Source: Poa pratensis
Lineage: Eukaryota; Streptophyta; Magnoliopsida; Poales; Poaceae
Direction of reading: 5' to 3'
Assembly: GCA_947311845.1 (NCBI GenBank)
Contig: CAMZMU010000081.1
Span: forward strand, 3,134,701-3,198,700
DNA: 64,000 nucleotides
Below are positions 44,201-57,263 of this stretch, piece after piece. Within the stretch, counting starts at the first letter, position 1. Each line of letters begins with the position of its first letter. Both the position numbers and the translations under genes were made by a program. Below the pieces are notes generated by a model. The model ran no database searches, was not told the origin of the DNA, and saw only the letters and a program-made list of their open reading frames with translations.

Positions 44201-45989
44201 TTTTTTTTTTCCTTTGAGGGTTTGCATTCTAGGACCTTTATGGTCCTGCATCCTCCTTGGGTGTCGTCACGGTTTTACTGTATCTGATTTGTGACTGGAA
44301 CTTGCCAGTTTCTACGTGAACTAGCTGTGTCCATCTCGCAACCTTGCAGTTGATTAGCTCGAGTCATGCTGATTTGCACCATCGATGTCATGTTGGATTC
44401 AGAAAGCAGCTGAGCTTGTAGTGGGTCTTAAATGGTAAAGCCATTTTTTGTTTTCAGGATGAGCCGATCGAGCCGCGTCCTTGAATTCGGGGCATCGATC
44501 CCCTAGATAATTTTCTCGATTTTCCTAGGAAATGTTGCGAGCGATACAATCTCTACTGTTATTAGTCTCGGAAGGTCTGGAACCTCACAGCCCATCCTCA
44601 TTGTCATCGCCTCAATCGGGCTAACAGTTAAGTGTAGACTTGAACATCTGAACATTTTGATGGAGATACTATTTCCATTAGGCCAACTGGGTGGAGCTCG
44701 AAACACACGAGAAAGATAACCTCGCTAGATCGAGAAGATGATTATTGGTCAATAGTCTACTCATAGAAGAATACAGGATTCAACTACTACTCATCATGTA
44801 CTGTACTTCTGAGCCAGGTGGGTCTCGTCGTCGTTGTGGCGACTCTCCTGCTCCGTCACCGGCGCCAACGACAGCCACAGCGAGGAGACGGGCAGGAGGT
44901 GCGGGTGCGGCAGCGGCCGGTTGCTCGTCTCGCCGTCTCTGTCCGCTGGAATCTCGATCCCGCCTTGTGCCACTGGGAGGCATCCGCCCAGCGCGATCTC
45001 CAGGTGCACCTGCCTGGGCTCCAGCTGGTTCCTACATACATGATGTGGAAAAGAACCCTACAATATGCTAGCTTGTTCCAGAGATTGATGCTGTAGCACG
45101 ATGCATCTGGTGTATGGTGGTACCTGAAGGCGAGGAAGACGAGGCACTGTGCCCTGAGCTGCTACAGTTGCTGCTGCGTGAACGTCGCAGCAGGGCGAGA
45201 CGACGGAAGCATCTGTCCTCGCCACAAGGATCAGCCGGCTCGATGTTATTCAAGTGTTTTTGGACCTGCTGCTGCAACTAGTAAATTACTCATCACAAGG
45301 AACATACATATGGAGAAGTCTACAAGATTGCTGGATTAGCATGATTTGCTGGTACAGCGACATGAGGAATGCAGCCAAAAGCGCATGACAAAAGACGCTA
45401 TTTTTGCTGCCATAAGGCAAACAAACATATGCTTTACTCAATACGTGAAGCATAAGCACTTGCATCAGCTGTATGCAAGTTTATCAAAAGACCTGTGATG
45501 CACGTTCTTTGCCACTGCTACAAGCTAAGTGCTGACAGGATCTGGTAACATCACCAGTAGAAACACACCATATTTTGGCCTCCAAAAAAACGCATCACAC
45601 AATCTCAAAAGAGAGGGCATCAGAAATACACGAGGCAACAACAAGTTTTGCAATGGACAGCAACATCAGAAGACTCCAGCAATGAATGAAAACATTCCTC
45701 GCAAAAAAAAAAAAAAAAAAAAAAGAATGAAAACATGATAAGACAAACAAAATAAGCAGCGACAACATGGTCCAACTAGCATAGACAGACGGGTCTAAAT
45801 CTGCGAGAATTCAAGATCCATAGTCAGCAACCATTAGCTTCTGCTAGATGCATACCAGCAAGCAAGCCAAATACAGAAGGAAGTCCACCAGGACTAGGTC
45901 CTAATTCCAGATAATCTCAAGGCCTAACGCCCTGGAGCATAAGTTACGAGAATAGACAGAAGTTAGAGGAATGATTTCTCAAGATCATA
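44201..45989. other. Spacer with one unassigned GC-rich block
   Basis: At 44800-45280 a GC-rich block has overlapping open frames on both strands. On the minus strand, frames ending HLEIALGGCLPVAQGG and QQQVQKHLNNIEPADPCGED could be two exons joined by a GT-AG intron (45128 to 45037), but the phases do not join cleanly and I recognise no family. A run of about 24 A lies at 45701-45724. The rest is AT-rich. Confidence 0.3.
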
Positions 45990-48900
45990 TCAGTCAGAAA
46001 GCTGCAGCCTTGAACGAAGCTCAGCTAGGGTGCTGTGAAACTGCATTTCATCACCACCACATGCTTCCTGAGCCACGTCAAACTCCACTTTCAGCCTCGA
46101 CAGTTCTGCATCTTCATCTTCTGTCTCCCTTGCAAGCTGCTCTGCTTCCCCACGAAGGAGCTCAAGTCTCTGCTCAAGCTCAAATATAGCTTCTTCCTTT
46201 TCATCACGTAGTGCATACTTTTGGGACACTGCAGACTCCTTCCCCGGAAGCAATTCTTTCAACTTGTCCAGGTGTCCAAGGTGTTGACTGTGATCCCATT
46301 TGATCTGGAGCAATTTGTTCAGGCTATACTGCAAGGACCTGACATCGAATCCATTTTCCTCTAGATGGGTGAGTGCGCTGATCTTCCTTTTAAACAGATC
46401 AATGTTGTCTGTTATGCGTGATTTCTTCACACTTTCAACTAGGCTGGCATATGTCACCATTAGACCTATAGCCATTCCTTCACGCAGTTCTGGCACAAAT
46501 TGCTGAAGTGGAAGGAAATGGGGTTGCTGTGGTACCTTCTGGAACACTTCCAGTGGTTCAATTTGATGCCATATGGGTGAGGTCTTTGCGAACGGAACAC
46601 GGTCACCAGAGATTTCACATGAAGGAAAAGCTGGGTGCAGAGAAGTCCCGACAACTGAGCAGCTCCTTAATATAGTGTTGTCCATGGTGCACTGTGAGCT
46701 CCCAGCACTCTGAATATGAAGTTGAATTGGTCTCTCATCCACTTTTTCCCCATCAACAAAACCTGCCATCAAGAAACTGGTACAGTCAAATACAACATAA
46801 AATTAATGCATGTTTGTACCGCAGGGAGTTTACACAGCACATACCTTGTCCCTTGCAGATTGCTTTGAAGCCTGGAGGTACTAAGGGAAACAGTTCTTGA
46901 TTCGTTTTTTCATTTGCGTTCACTTTTTCCTCCAAATTTCTGTTGAGCTGCTGGAGAGTATGAGGTCCTCTCCTCTCCAATTGTCGCTGCACAAATTGCC
47001 AAGGTGAGAAGCCACCAAATAACAGAAATATCTTATCAAGACAAAAAGTTCTTACTTCCACGGAGCATTCTTTCTGTCGTCCTGACACTTTCTTTGTACC
47101 TCTCTTCTGGGCATTCCTGGTTCCATGCAGTGAGCTAGGTAGGCTAGATGAATCTTTCAAGCCTTTCTTTCCAGCTGCTGCAGATTGCACAACAACATTT
47201 AGATTTTGACAAACCATCTTGTTGATGTATCACTGTGAAGACGAACTACTTACATTTCTTGGAGGCAAAAACCTTTGTAGTTGAGCCACTATCAGCCCTT
47301 CTTGACACCTGCAAACAGATTGACAGGAAGAACAGATAATGCAAATGAATAAGGATAGTATGAAGGAAGAGTTTTAACAACAAGATATACCGTTTCAGAC
47401 GCCCTTATCTGTTTATCCAGCAGTGAACGGGTGTTGCACGTAGAAGCAGTCAAAGCACAAATAATTTCCTGACAGGATCTATTGTCATTACCCTTCAACT
47501 GAATCTGCACATGAGAAAGATTGGCATGATCAATAACTATAGATGCTTTGCATGTAAACATTACTTCAACTACAAAAGAAAATGACATTGACTCACATTA
47601 TCAAATGTGTCACTGTTTTCCCAAAGTGTTTGAATAGGGTGCACTCCCCCACTTTTATGTGTAACAGTACATTCCTTTACCTGGAGTGGCTGGTTAAAGA
47701 TCGGACTTTCCTGTGGTTTCTGGACAGCATTATTTATGCAAGATGAATCCATGTTCTGTTTTCTTAATTCTGAACTCAAAATCATATCATGGGTTTCATC
47801 AGCACTTGTTCGACAGGCATGTGTACTAGGCTGACCATCTGAATGCATCATGTCAAGCGGGACTTCTTGAACAACAACTTCCACAATAGCATCTGCTCTT
47901 GATTCATTGTGAGGGGTTGGATGCTCTGAGGAAGCATGATGAAGCCCAAGCCCCTTCATCGGCAATGCACAAGAACTCACTATCCTTTGTGAAAGCACTT
48001 GGAAGTTATTTTTTCTAGAGCGCGGAGAACAGGACTTTGGAGAATAATTGCTTGCTAGTGTCTTGCGCAGTACAGATACAGTAGTGTCCATGTCAGACTC
48101 CAATGCATGTTGAGAAGCTTCAGCTAACTCTTCAGGGTTTTTTGGCGGTGGTTCTTTCCTTGACCTTTTTACGGCTGAAGATTGAGCAGGATTGCGTTCA
48201 TCATTACCAGATGCCACCTCAACAGCTGAGCTTGGACGCTTTCCAGCTACAGACTGTCGCCTGTTACCTTGTCTCTGCATAAGTAGAGAAATTTCTTATA
48301 TGGGTCATGCAAAATGAAATACATTCAATATGGTAAACGGTTAACGAGGAGAATATCAAATCTTATATCAAAAGAACAGTTATAAAAACGTTTTCAAGTC
48401 AGTAATGCAAAGATACTAGCATAATTGAAAAATCAAAATACGCAATTAGTGAGTAATCCATACAGCTGCTTATACAGAGAATGAACATAGGACTCGCAAC
48501 TACGCACACGTTACATAGTACGTCCAATAGTACTAATATCCCAAGCATTCACGCGAGACAACTTGCCTTACAATATGCATTAACGTGATGGAGAAAAGCC
48601 ATGAAAAGAATATAGCAACAGTGAAGAGAGTCTCATATAAATCCTTCAATTAATAAAAGTATAAACTCCATGTTTAATATGTTGCCAATTGAATGCAAAA
48701 ACACAAGCTGCTAATGATGGACCAAAGTAAAAGAACATTGAGCAACTAATTACAAAACCAACTTAAAACTCTGGGACTTCTGCACAGTTTAATGATACCA
48801 TCATTTTTCTCAGTATGTGATACTTCACATATTAGTAAATAACTAAATACACAAATCTGTGGTTTAACATGAAATTCTAAGACCACACGATTCTACTTTC

Positions 48901-51900
48901 TAGTTTCTACACCATTATAATACTGACATAGTGGTCAGATAAATGGCAACAGTTATTTTCTGGCTTCTACTAGTTGATGTTAGTGCCGTGCTGCCAGTCC
49001 CTTATTTCATAATAAAAATTTCATAATAAAAACGAGCATAGTAGACTGCGGGTATTTTGGCACATGCTGACATATGCACCATTAGTTAGTGTGCACTTGC
49101 ACATTTTCTATTTCAAAAAGATTACAATAGCGTGTTGCATACAAGAAGAGCACTAGCAAAAAACTGTGCCAAAATTATCCATGTTTTTCATCTGTATAAG
49201 CAATGTGTGCACAAATTTGTCTTTTTTACAGTTCTAAAGTGACTATATCATGTCATAACATATTAGTGCGCATATTTCTTTTTATAGAATACATGCTTTT
49301 ATCCAAAATAAAAATCACAATGTGGACATATGCACCAAGCTCACTTGTGTATTTTCCAGTATAGTAAGATGATACAAGTATTTCAAGCATCCATCCAGTA
49401 TCCTCCAAGACATGCAAGTGAGGGGAGAAGAATAACGTGCAAGGGATTTATAAGATATTTGTAGCATAGCTTTCCCATTTCTACTTTTCCTATTTATTAG
49501 ATGCAAAAGCATCAGGCATGAACTTCGTTTGCCTGGGGGGGGTGGAATTATCCACAGACATTGACCCTTGCAATATCTGATACCAAATGCAAATATTCAG
49601 ACTGAAGCACCACCCCAACTCACGCCTTTCACACAAAACCCTCTGGAGTCCCACCTTCTCATATGCAGTTCTCCAAAGCAAACAAGATATGTTTATAAGT
49701 AATCAACCCAGAGCTCAAATCATAAGTGTGATAACATTTCACCGAGGTCCAATTTCAGCCTCTACTGTGTCAGGGTTCCATGCCACCATGTCAACCATAC
49801 ACCACAGACAACACTCCATCCTACCCCTAACGAACTAAATCTTGAAACACCTCCTAGGCTACAAATGTGAACACAGAGTGCCAAACTCTAGGAGACAGCA
49901 TACACCAAAAAAGCTGGAAAAGGTAGTTGGCTGCTTCCGCTGGCGCTGGAGTGTTGCACTTGTAGATATAAGCTATCTTGCAACTCACTACCGAGTTATT
50001 ATCCATTTGTCAGCCTCAAGTATGAAGTTATCACTTTTTAAAAATGTTGCAAGAGCAATAAGATAAAGAAGGAATGCATAATATATCTTATATAATCAGA
50101 CTAACTGTACAAAACCAAGTAGAAGTCTACAAGATTACAATTTTGGGACAATGACAGCTGAATATGGTTCAAGACCCCAACAGCATGATAATGGCTCCAC
50201 ACCAGCATTTACTTAAGATTTGACAATGTCATGCGAAAAGGATGGGAAAAAAATCACATATCATTCTTGATTTGTTTTGGAGAGCATGCCAATATCTTTA
50301 ACAGTACCATTCGTAATCCAACATTGGGCAATACAGAAAGTCAAAGTTGATTTGCAAGCAAACCTTCGTATTAGTACGTAGTTATTAAAGAAAGTAGTGC
50401 GAACCACATACTATGAAAACGCATGTTTCTGGAATTCAGAAGTGGCAAATGTTAAGAATACATGGCTAGCAAGTTGGAGGAAAGGGTAATAAATCACTGA
50501 TTATCAGATTTCGTAGTATAATCTCCGTAAAAGAATAACCTTTTCCTACCTCCCAGAGATGTATCGCTTAACTTTAATCCAATTGCATGGACAAAAACAG
50601 AAAAACTTGCAGCATGTACACTGTCCACAAAACAGTAACAGCAAAGTGGTGAAATTACAAACTAGCAGGTACATAGGCACAGTTAGGAACTGGATTTCTT
50701 TATTATTACCTTACGACTTATTTAGGGACAGAGGGAGTACTATGAAAATGCATGTTCTTGGAACTCAGGAGTGTCAAATTTTAATAATAAATGGCTAGCA
50801 AGTTGAGGGAAAGGGTAATAAATCACTGAATTACGTATCAGATTTCGTAGTATAATCTCTGTAAAATAATAACCTTTTTCTACCTCCCAGGGATGTATGG
50901 CACAACTTTAATCCAATTGAAACAAGACTAAAACAATACCATTAGCAAGACAAAAAAGTTCAAGTTGGAGCAAACCTTCGTATTAGTTCATAGTTATTCA
51001 AGAAAGTAGTGCAAAAGGTACATAAAAAAAAATAAGTAGTGCAAACCACTTATAATGAAAATGCATGTTCTTGAACTCAGAAGCGGCAACTTATAAGAAT
51101 ACATGGGTGGCAGGTTGGGGAAAATGGTAAAACACCACGGAATATCAGATTTCGTAGTATAATCTCTGTAAAAGAATACCCTTTTTCTACCTCCCAGAGA
51201 TGTATGGCATAACTTTAATCCAATTGGCACAAGACTAAAACAATACCATTAGCAATACAAAACGTTAAAGTTGATTAACAAGCAAACCTTCGTATTAGTT
51301 CATAGTTATTCAAGAAAGTAGTGCAAAAGGTTTTAAAAAAGTAGTGCAAAACACATATTATGAAAACGCACGTTCTTGAACTCAGAGGCGGCGAAGAATA
51401 CATGGCTAGCAGGTTGGAGAGCATGGTAATAAATCACTGATTATCAAATTTCGTGGTATAATCTCGGTAAAAGAATAACCTTTTTCTACCTCCCAGAGAT
51501 GCATGACATAACTTTAATCCAGTTGACACGAGAGTAAAACAATATCATTAGCAAGACAAAAGGTTCAAGTTGGTTAACAAGCAAACCTTCGTATTAGTTC
51601 ATAGTTATTCAAGAAAGTAGTGCAAAAGGTTCAAAAAAAAAGTAGTGCAAACCACATATTATGAAAACGCGCGTTCTTGAACTCAGAGGCGGCGAATTTA
51701 AAGAATAGATGGCTAGCAGGTTGGGGCAAATGGCAAAACATCACGGAATATCAGATTTCGTGGTATAATATCTGTAAAAGAACAACCTTTTTCTACCTCC
51801 CAGAGATGTATGGCATAACTTTAATCCAATTGACACAAGACTAAAACAATACCATTAGCAAGACAAAAAGTTCAAGTTGGTTAACAAGCAAACCTTCCTA

Positions 51901-53275
51901 TTAGTTCATAGTTATTCAAGAAAGTAGTGCAAAAGGTTCAAAAAAAAAAAGTGGTGCAAACCACATATTATGAAAACGCATGTTCTTGAACTCAGAAGCG
52001 GTGAATTATAAGAACACATGGGTGGCGGGTTGGGGAAATGGTAAAACATCACGGAATATCAGATTTCGTAGTATAATCTCTGTAAAAGAAGAACCTTTTT
52101 CTACCTCCCAGAGAATGTATGGCTTAACTTTAACCAATTGATACAATGCACGGCCAAAAAGAGTAAAACTTGCAGCATCTAACAAAACAATAACAGCAAA
52201 GTAGCTAGCAGGTATAACATAGGCAGAGTTAGGAAGAAGTGGATTTGGCTATAAAGAGTAAATTACCTTGGGACTTACAATCCTCCAATGCTTGCCATCC
52301 CACTTGTACTGAGGCTTGAGAAACTCTTGGACCTTATGCAGCAACAGCTCTTGCTCCTTCCCATCGACGAGAACCTCATACTCACCCTCACCAATGGCCT
52401 TCTTGACGACCCCCGGTGACCAGGCCCCGTCGCAGTAGGCCTCTACGGCGGCGCCAGGACCGAGCTGGAACTCGCTCTCGCGCGGAGAGTGCTCCACGTC
52501 TGGCCTGATGAAGAGGCAATGCAGGTACTCCGTGGTCTTGCCCCCACCCTCCTCTTCCTCCAGATCGGTGTACTCCACCAGGTAGCTGAGGTTGTCGATG
52601 ACCTTGGCTATGGTGGCCGGGAACCAGGAGTAGCCGTAGAGGTCCCGGTCCCTGACCACCTCCACCTTGTCCCCGGCGTCGTAGACCTTGACCGCCCGCT
52701 TGGGGTTGATGGCGACCGCGGTCTGGGACGGGAGCCAGTGGCCGTCGACGTAGTCGCGGCGGGGCGGACGCTGTAGGGGTCCTTGAAGACGATGGCCTCG
52801 CGGGTGACGGGGAAGGCGGCGGTGACGGGGTCGGTGGAGATGACGATCCCGGACCACCAGCCGTCGTTGTGGAAGGCCTCGACGATGTCGTGGAGGCGGA
52901 GCGGGGTGGAGGTGGCGGGGGGCGGCGGGGGGCGGGGGCGAATTTTAGCCGGGGGGAAGGGCTCGACGAGGGTGCCGCCGGAGTCGTCGGAGAGGAGGTG
53001 GGTGTAGGTGACGGTGTAGCAGGCCCGGTGGCCGCGGCCGCGGGCCGGGTGGAAGCTGTCGACGGTGGCCTCGAACCAGGAGCCGTGGAAGCCGTCGTCG
53101 TCGACGCGGACCTCGACCTCGGTGCCGGGGGCAGGGGCGGGGGCTTCTGGGCGAGCGGCGGCGCGGAGGAAGGGCTCGGCGACCGCAGCCGGCGGGAGGA
53201 CTTGGCGGGGCTGGTCCAGCCTCGGCTGCGGCGGGTGCGGCGGCGGCCGGTTGGCGCCGGCGAGCGGCCGGGCAT
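45990..53275 (-). CDS. Agenet/DUF724 domain protein, seven exons, frame break in exon 1
   Basis: Exons on the minus strand are about 53275-52267, 48274-47597, 47504-47391, 47308-47253 (one end uncertain by a base), 47177-47056, 46986-46845 and 46762-45990, with GT-AG introns. Exon 1 encodes tandem Agenet (Tudor-like) repeats: EVEVRVDDDGFHGSWFEATV, LHDIVEAFHNDGWWSGIVIS, DKVEVVRDRDLYGYSWFPAT and AVEAYCDGAWSPGVVKKAI. Exon 7 encodes the DUF724 domain (WHQIEPLEVFQKVPQQPHFL, LREGMAIGLMVTYASLVESV) and a C-terminal coiled coil. Agenet domains usually bind chromatin or RNA-associated partners; DUF724 proteins are plant-specific and poorly characterised. Exon 1 needs a one-base frame change at 52756-52767. 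The best start (53275) is out of frame with the first Agenet, so the start is uncertain. Confidence 0.85.
48275..50339. other. Distal part of DUF724 intron 1, no further gene
   Basis: AT-rich intron sequence without a recognisable ORF or a clear transposon end. It lies between exon 2 and the tandem array. Confidence 0.45.
50340..52150. repeat. Intronic tandem array, unit about 305 bp, about six units
   Basis: The phrase CAAACCTTCGTATTAGTTCA recurs at about 50360, 50971, 51283, 51583 and 51888 (last copy diverged), giving a period near 305 bp. Other phrases move in step: TACCTCCCAGAGATGTATGG, CAGATTTCGTAGTATAATCT and TTTAATCCAATTG. Units differ by small indels. The array ends about 120 bp from the exon 1 splice donor. 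Confidence 0.85.
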
Positions 53276-53619
53276 TTGAGCGGCGGAATGGGGGTTTAGC
53301 GGGCCTGGGGTTTGGGGTGGGGATGGGGATGGATGGACTTCTTCCGGGCTGGCTAGGGAAGTAGGGATTCTGAACCAGCGTCTCGGACCAAAGCGTTAAG
53401 CGGCATGTCACGCGTTGCGAACCCAGCCTGAGCCTCTGACATCTTGGCCAAGAAATCACGGGGCTACATGTCACTGGGTGTTTTGAGTGGTGGGTAGCAT
53501 AGGAGAGAGGACGGATTGCTTTCAGTTTTTACTCCGCAGCAGCACGCAGGTGTGGGAGGACAGGTGGCAGTGGCACGATACGAGACAAGAAACGCCACTG
53601 TGGTGGCAGGGATCATCGT

Positions 53620-54811
53620 TTCTTTTTTTTTTTTCCTTTTTTTGAAACTTAAATCTCCCAATATATTAAGTCAGCAAACCGGCTCATTAAAAATCTTCCA
53701 GTCTCTTTAGGTACCCTGAAATGAAAAGAGTGCGTCAGCTACTTGCTGCTTTTATCCAACAAAGTTACATCGCTACATCGTTTATGAGTCTATGCAGTAT
53801 GAAGCTAGGGGGCTCATCGTCCCAAATACAATCAGTCTGATTTGTAAAACTATGCCTAGCCAAATCATGTGCCACCTCATTGGCCTCCCGATTACAAAGT
53901 TCAAAGGTGATCTCCCTGAAACCTATCGCAAGCATATTACAATCATCAAAAATCGCCGTAGATGAGGTCGCCGAAAAACCTCCATCCTTCATAGTATCAA
54001 TAACCTGGGAATTGTCTGATTGTATGATCACCCTGTTGCTCCCTAGATAATTAGCCATACTCAACCCCTCTCGGAGAGCATACGCCTCGGCCATAAAAGC
54101 ATCAGCAACAAACGAAAGATCCTTACAACATGCATATATGAATTTTCCAGAGCCGTCTCTAGCAATAGCTCCCAGACTTCCACGACCTTGGTCCTCATTA
54201 TAAGCAGCATCCACATTTATTTTAACTGTACCTTCTGGTGGCCGAGTCCAAGACTCTCTCTTCCTCCCCACTGGTAACTTCTTAGCCCGCCAATAATTCA
54301 AAGCAAGAACACCAATAGCCATGGCACTACGGTGGACAACTTGGAGATCCTCCCCGTGGGTAAACTGTCTCCTCTCCCACCAAATGTACCACGCCCCTGT
54401 TAGGATGAGTTCCGGTAGTCCAATTCCATGCAGTGACGAACAAGAGTCCAGCTTCAAGATCATATGCTCTAGGACCAAAGACCCTGATCTGTCCAATAAT
54501 GCATCATTGATTGTTCCTGAAATTCCCAAATGCTGCCAAATTCTTTGAGCTCGTGGGCATGTGAACAAAGTATGCAATATGTCCTCACATCCCACGTTAC
54601 ATATAGGGCACTGACTGCTCGTAGCAATATGTCTATTTGCCAATACTCCAAGACATGGAATTAATCCATGAAGTGCCCTCCAGCCAAATATTTTTATTTT
54701 TGCTGGTAACTGAAGACGCCACAGTTTTTTTCCAAACATCAGTACCATGGGATCCTCCAATATCCATAGCATCAGGATTACGACGACCAAACTGATAGTC
54801 CCATTCCGCAT
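53620..54811 (-). pseudogene. LINE 3' half (zf-RVT and RNase H) with poly-A tail, 5' truncated
   Basis: The 348-codon frame (54811-53765) encodes a zinc-binding RT tail (PAKIKIFGWRALHGLIPC, SQCPICNVGCEDILHTLFTC) and a plant-type RNase H (VKINVDAAYNEDQGRGSLGA, AEAYALREGLSMA, SDNSQVIDTM, NREANEVAHDLARHS). A 3' UTR and an A-rich tail (seen as T runs at 53622-53644) follow. The RT core is missing. The 3' end matches the 90-bp scrap at 63470. It lies just upstream of the DUF724 gene. Confidence 0.88.
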
Positions 54812-54946
54812 GGTTGACTGCAGCGCTGACTCGTCGCGTGCGTTTCTGCTGTTAGCGTGTTCGAAATTTTATCTGTTGCCGCGGAGCCACCTAACCCACC
54901 TGTCAGTCAAAGAGTCATGGTTTTATGCACAAAGTTTTGGGCTTCA

Positions 54947-56380
54947 GAGCATCTCCAGTTCTCCACCGACAACAACGAATGGGGTCCGGTTCCGGTACCA
55001 TAGGCGGATCTCACTCGTCATAGACACATCGTCGGTCAAGTTATGGCGATGTTTAATGATGGAACCGTTTCCCTAGCGGGCGCATAACAAAGAGACTGCG
55101 TTGAGCCACGCTGTACATGTGTTGACGTCGCAGCGGCTCCCTCAGACAGCGCTGACCACTCATCGGCGGCGTCAATGTATGTTAGGTAACCGGTGCTCGG
55201 CATTAATATTCGCCACCCAACCCCGCTCCTCCGGACGTCTTTAAAACGCCACGCGTCGCGCCTCTCCTCTCCCCACACAGCCTGCCTCTCTTTCTCCCTC
55301 TCTCAAGTCTGTCTCGCCACCAGTAGATCCACCGTCCAGCCGTCTAGATGGCTAGGTTAGCTGCGAGGAGCCGGAGGAACGCGAGCTTCGCCTTTGCCAC
55401 GCCGTGCGGTCCGCGGACTGTGCCCATCACCGCAACGAGCACCACGGCGAGCAACGCCGCGAGCAACTAGCCCAACACCGCCTCCTCCGCGAGGAGCGGC
55501 AGTTGGCCGAGGCGTGGCACCGCGAGATGCGGCGCGAGGAGGCAACCTCGTCCCGAGCGCCAGCATATCCTCTGGTGACAGTCGAGGAGGCGCGGAACCA
55601 CCTCCGCCACAACATTCTAGTGTCAGACATCGTTCATCTACTAGAGAGGTGGGTGACGAACAACGTCAACGTGCCGATCGCGCCGCAGTTCAGCGGCCAG
55701 GAGCGACTCGACTACATCATGCGGCAAAGGGACATGTCGTGGGCGTAGAGTGTTGACCCATACTACTCCATCTCGGCGCCGTACTGTCGCACCGTGGTGG
55801 ACCATGAGAACGAGGCGCGTCGCGGCAGATTCTTCCTCCCAGTCGGCATGCGGTCGCCACCTAGGGAGTGGTACGCGTCGGACGTCGAGCTGGCATGCTC
55901 TAACGACGAGGACGATGAGCTTCCCTTAGCACCAGCACCGGAGAAGGGGTGCAGGATGAAGCTGGAGAGGGCATGCAGGCCGCCATCGAGGCTTTCCTCC
56001 GCTGTCGTTAGATCAATCCCCACCACGCTCAGGCGGCGAAACCAGAAAACTCAGCCGACGCATGCAGTTTTTTCAAGGCCACCGCCGCCAATAGCAGATG
56101 ACACTTTCGACGTGAGATCATTGCGGCATGCAAGTTCCTCGATGAGGGCGGCGTTGAGATAGGCATGTTTCCTCATGGCGTATAGTAGTTGGCGAGATGT
56201 TGTAGGGTTAACGATTTAGTTTAAACTTAAATGTCGCTTGCTAAATTTTGTTTAAATTTCGTATTATTTGTATCAAATTTCAATCAAAGTCATGTGTTCG
56301 TTCAAAATTTTGTACATGCTTGTCAACTTTTTTTTGTTTGGGGTGCGCCGCCAATTTGGCGGGTGCCGCTGGAGATGCTC
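54947..56380 (+). mobile_element. Harbinger-like element 2
   Basis: The ends GAGCATCTCCAG and CTGGAGATGCTC are perfect inverted repeats; flanks TCA (54944-54946) and TAA (56381-56383) are an imperfect TWA-type duplication. The length is 1434 bp. Its ORF region (55348-56162) is homologous to that of element 1 at 11155. Confidence 0.75.
55348..56162 (+). pseudogene. Harbinger-family internal ORF, frame-broken (copy 2)
   Basis: The frame at 55404-55748 encodes RNEHHGEQRREQLAQHRLLR, EMRREEATSSRAPAY and HLRHNILVSDIVHLLERWVT, then RLDYIMRQRDMSWA and a stop. The continuation is in the 55794-56162 frame (VVDHENEARRGRFFLPVGMR, EWYASDVELACSNDEDDELP). Copy 1 encodes the same tail in a shifted frame. 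The function is unknown. Confidence 0.6.
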
Positions 56381-56383
56381 TAA

Positions 56384-56858
56384 TGATGGCAATTTTGTCC
56401 ACGGGTACGGGTACCCGCATGGACATGATATGGGCACGATTTTATACCCATGGTAGTACCCATATCTACCTGTCAAATCGTGGGTAGGACACATGTATAG
56501 CCTTACACCCGTACCCATACCCTACCGCTATATAGACAGGTGGATCTTAACCGTGGAACCTAACATATGCCATTATTATTTAGTTGAGATAATTGTCATG
56601 TACTTATCTATATGTTATTGAGTTGAGATAAATTCATGTAAAAAAAGAGTTGAGATGAATGCTTTTGTCAAATGTGCTATCGATAAATGTAAAATTGCGA
56701 ATAATTTGTGTACTATTTCTTCTACCCGTTAGTTCTGCAATGGGTATAGTTACCCGTCAGGTATGGGTCCAGATAAAGTTTCATATCCATAGGTGTATGA
56801 GTATGGTATTGCTCTACCCACTTCATACCCTACACATTGCCATTCTTAGTTGGGCTCC
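56384..56858. mobile_element. MITE with GGGTA/TACCC words, possibly hAT-like
   Basis: The left ATGGCAATTTTGTCCACGGG and the right CCCTACACATTGCCAT are inverted repeats. Between them are several CGGGTACCCG-type palindromes. It abuts the end of Harbinger-like element 2. There is no ORF. Confidence 0.5.
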
Positions 56859-57263
56859 TCATGTGGATACCAGAGCTTTTTGAGTGAAAAATATTTAAAT
56901 TAATATATCAATATAGTTTAGTCATCTTAATTTGTTCAGCATATTTTATTATAATTGTACATACAAAATTAAGTTAAACATCTTAGTGATTAATTTTGTT
57001 GTTTTAGTTGGATTTTTCCATATGGTTCATGGGTTTTTTACTTCTAACAATCCGCTCTGCGTCTATTGTTATCTAATTTCTGATTTGTTTACAAAATTTC
57101 TCTATTGCTTATAATCATGTTAGAAAAATACATAACAAATAGCGCTCGGTTCCGTTCGCCGGTGCTCTATTTTATCCTTTGGTTGTACATCGTATCAGCC
57201 AAATATTGGTAACTCGGTTTACACAGTTATTGGGAAAAAACTCATGCATTCCTTTTTAGGGTA

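Noticed and set aside
44800..45280. Possible two-exon minus-strand gene in a GC-rich block
   Set aside because: No splice combination joined the frames cleanly and no family was recognised; kept only as an unassigned block.
50340..52150. Regularly spaced repeats considered as a CRISPR-like array
   Set aside because: The units are about 305 bp and contiguous within a plant intron; no short repeats with unique spacers.
52388..53279. Arg/Pro/Ser-rich frames at 52388-53275 and 52869-53279
   Set aside because: They are out-of-phase readings of the Agenet exon; low-complexity composition only.
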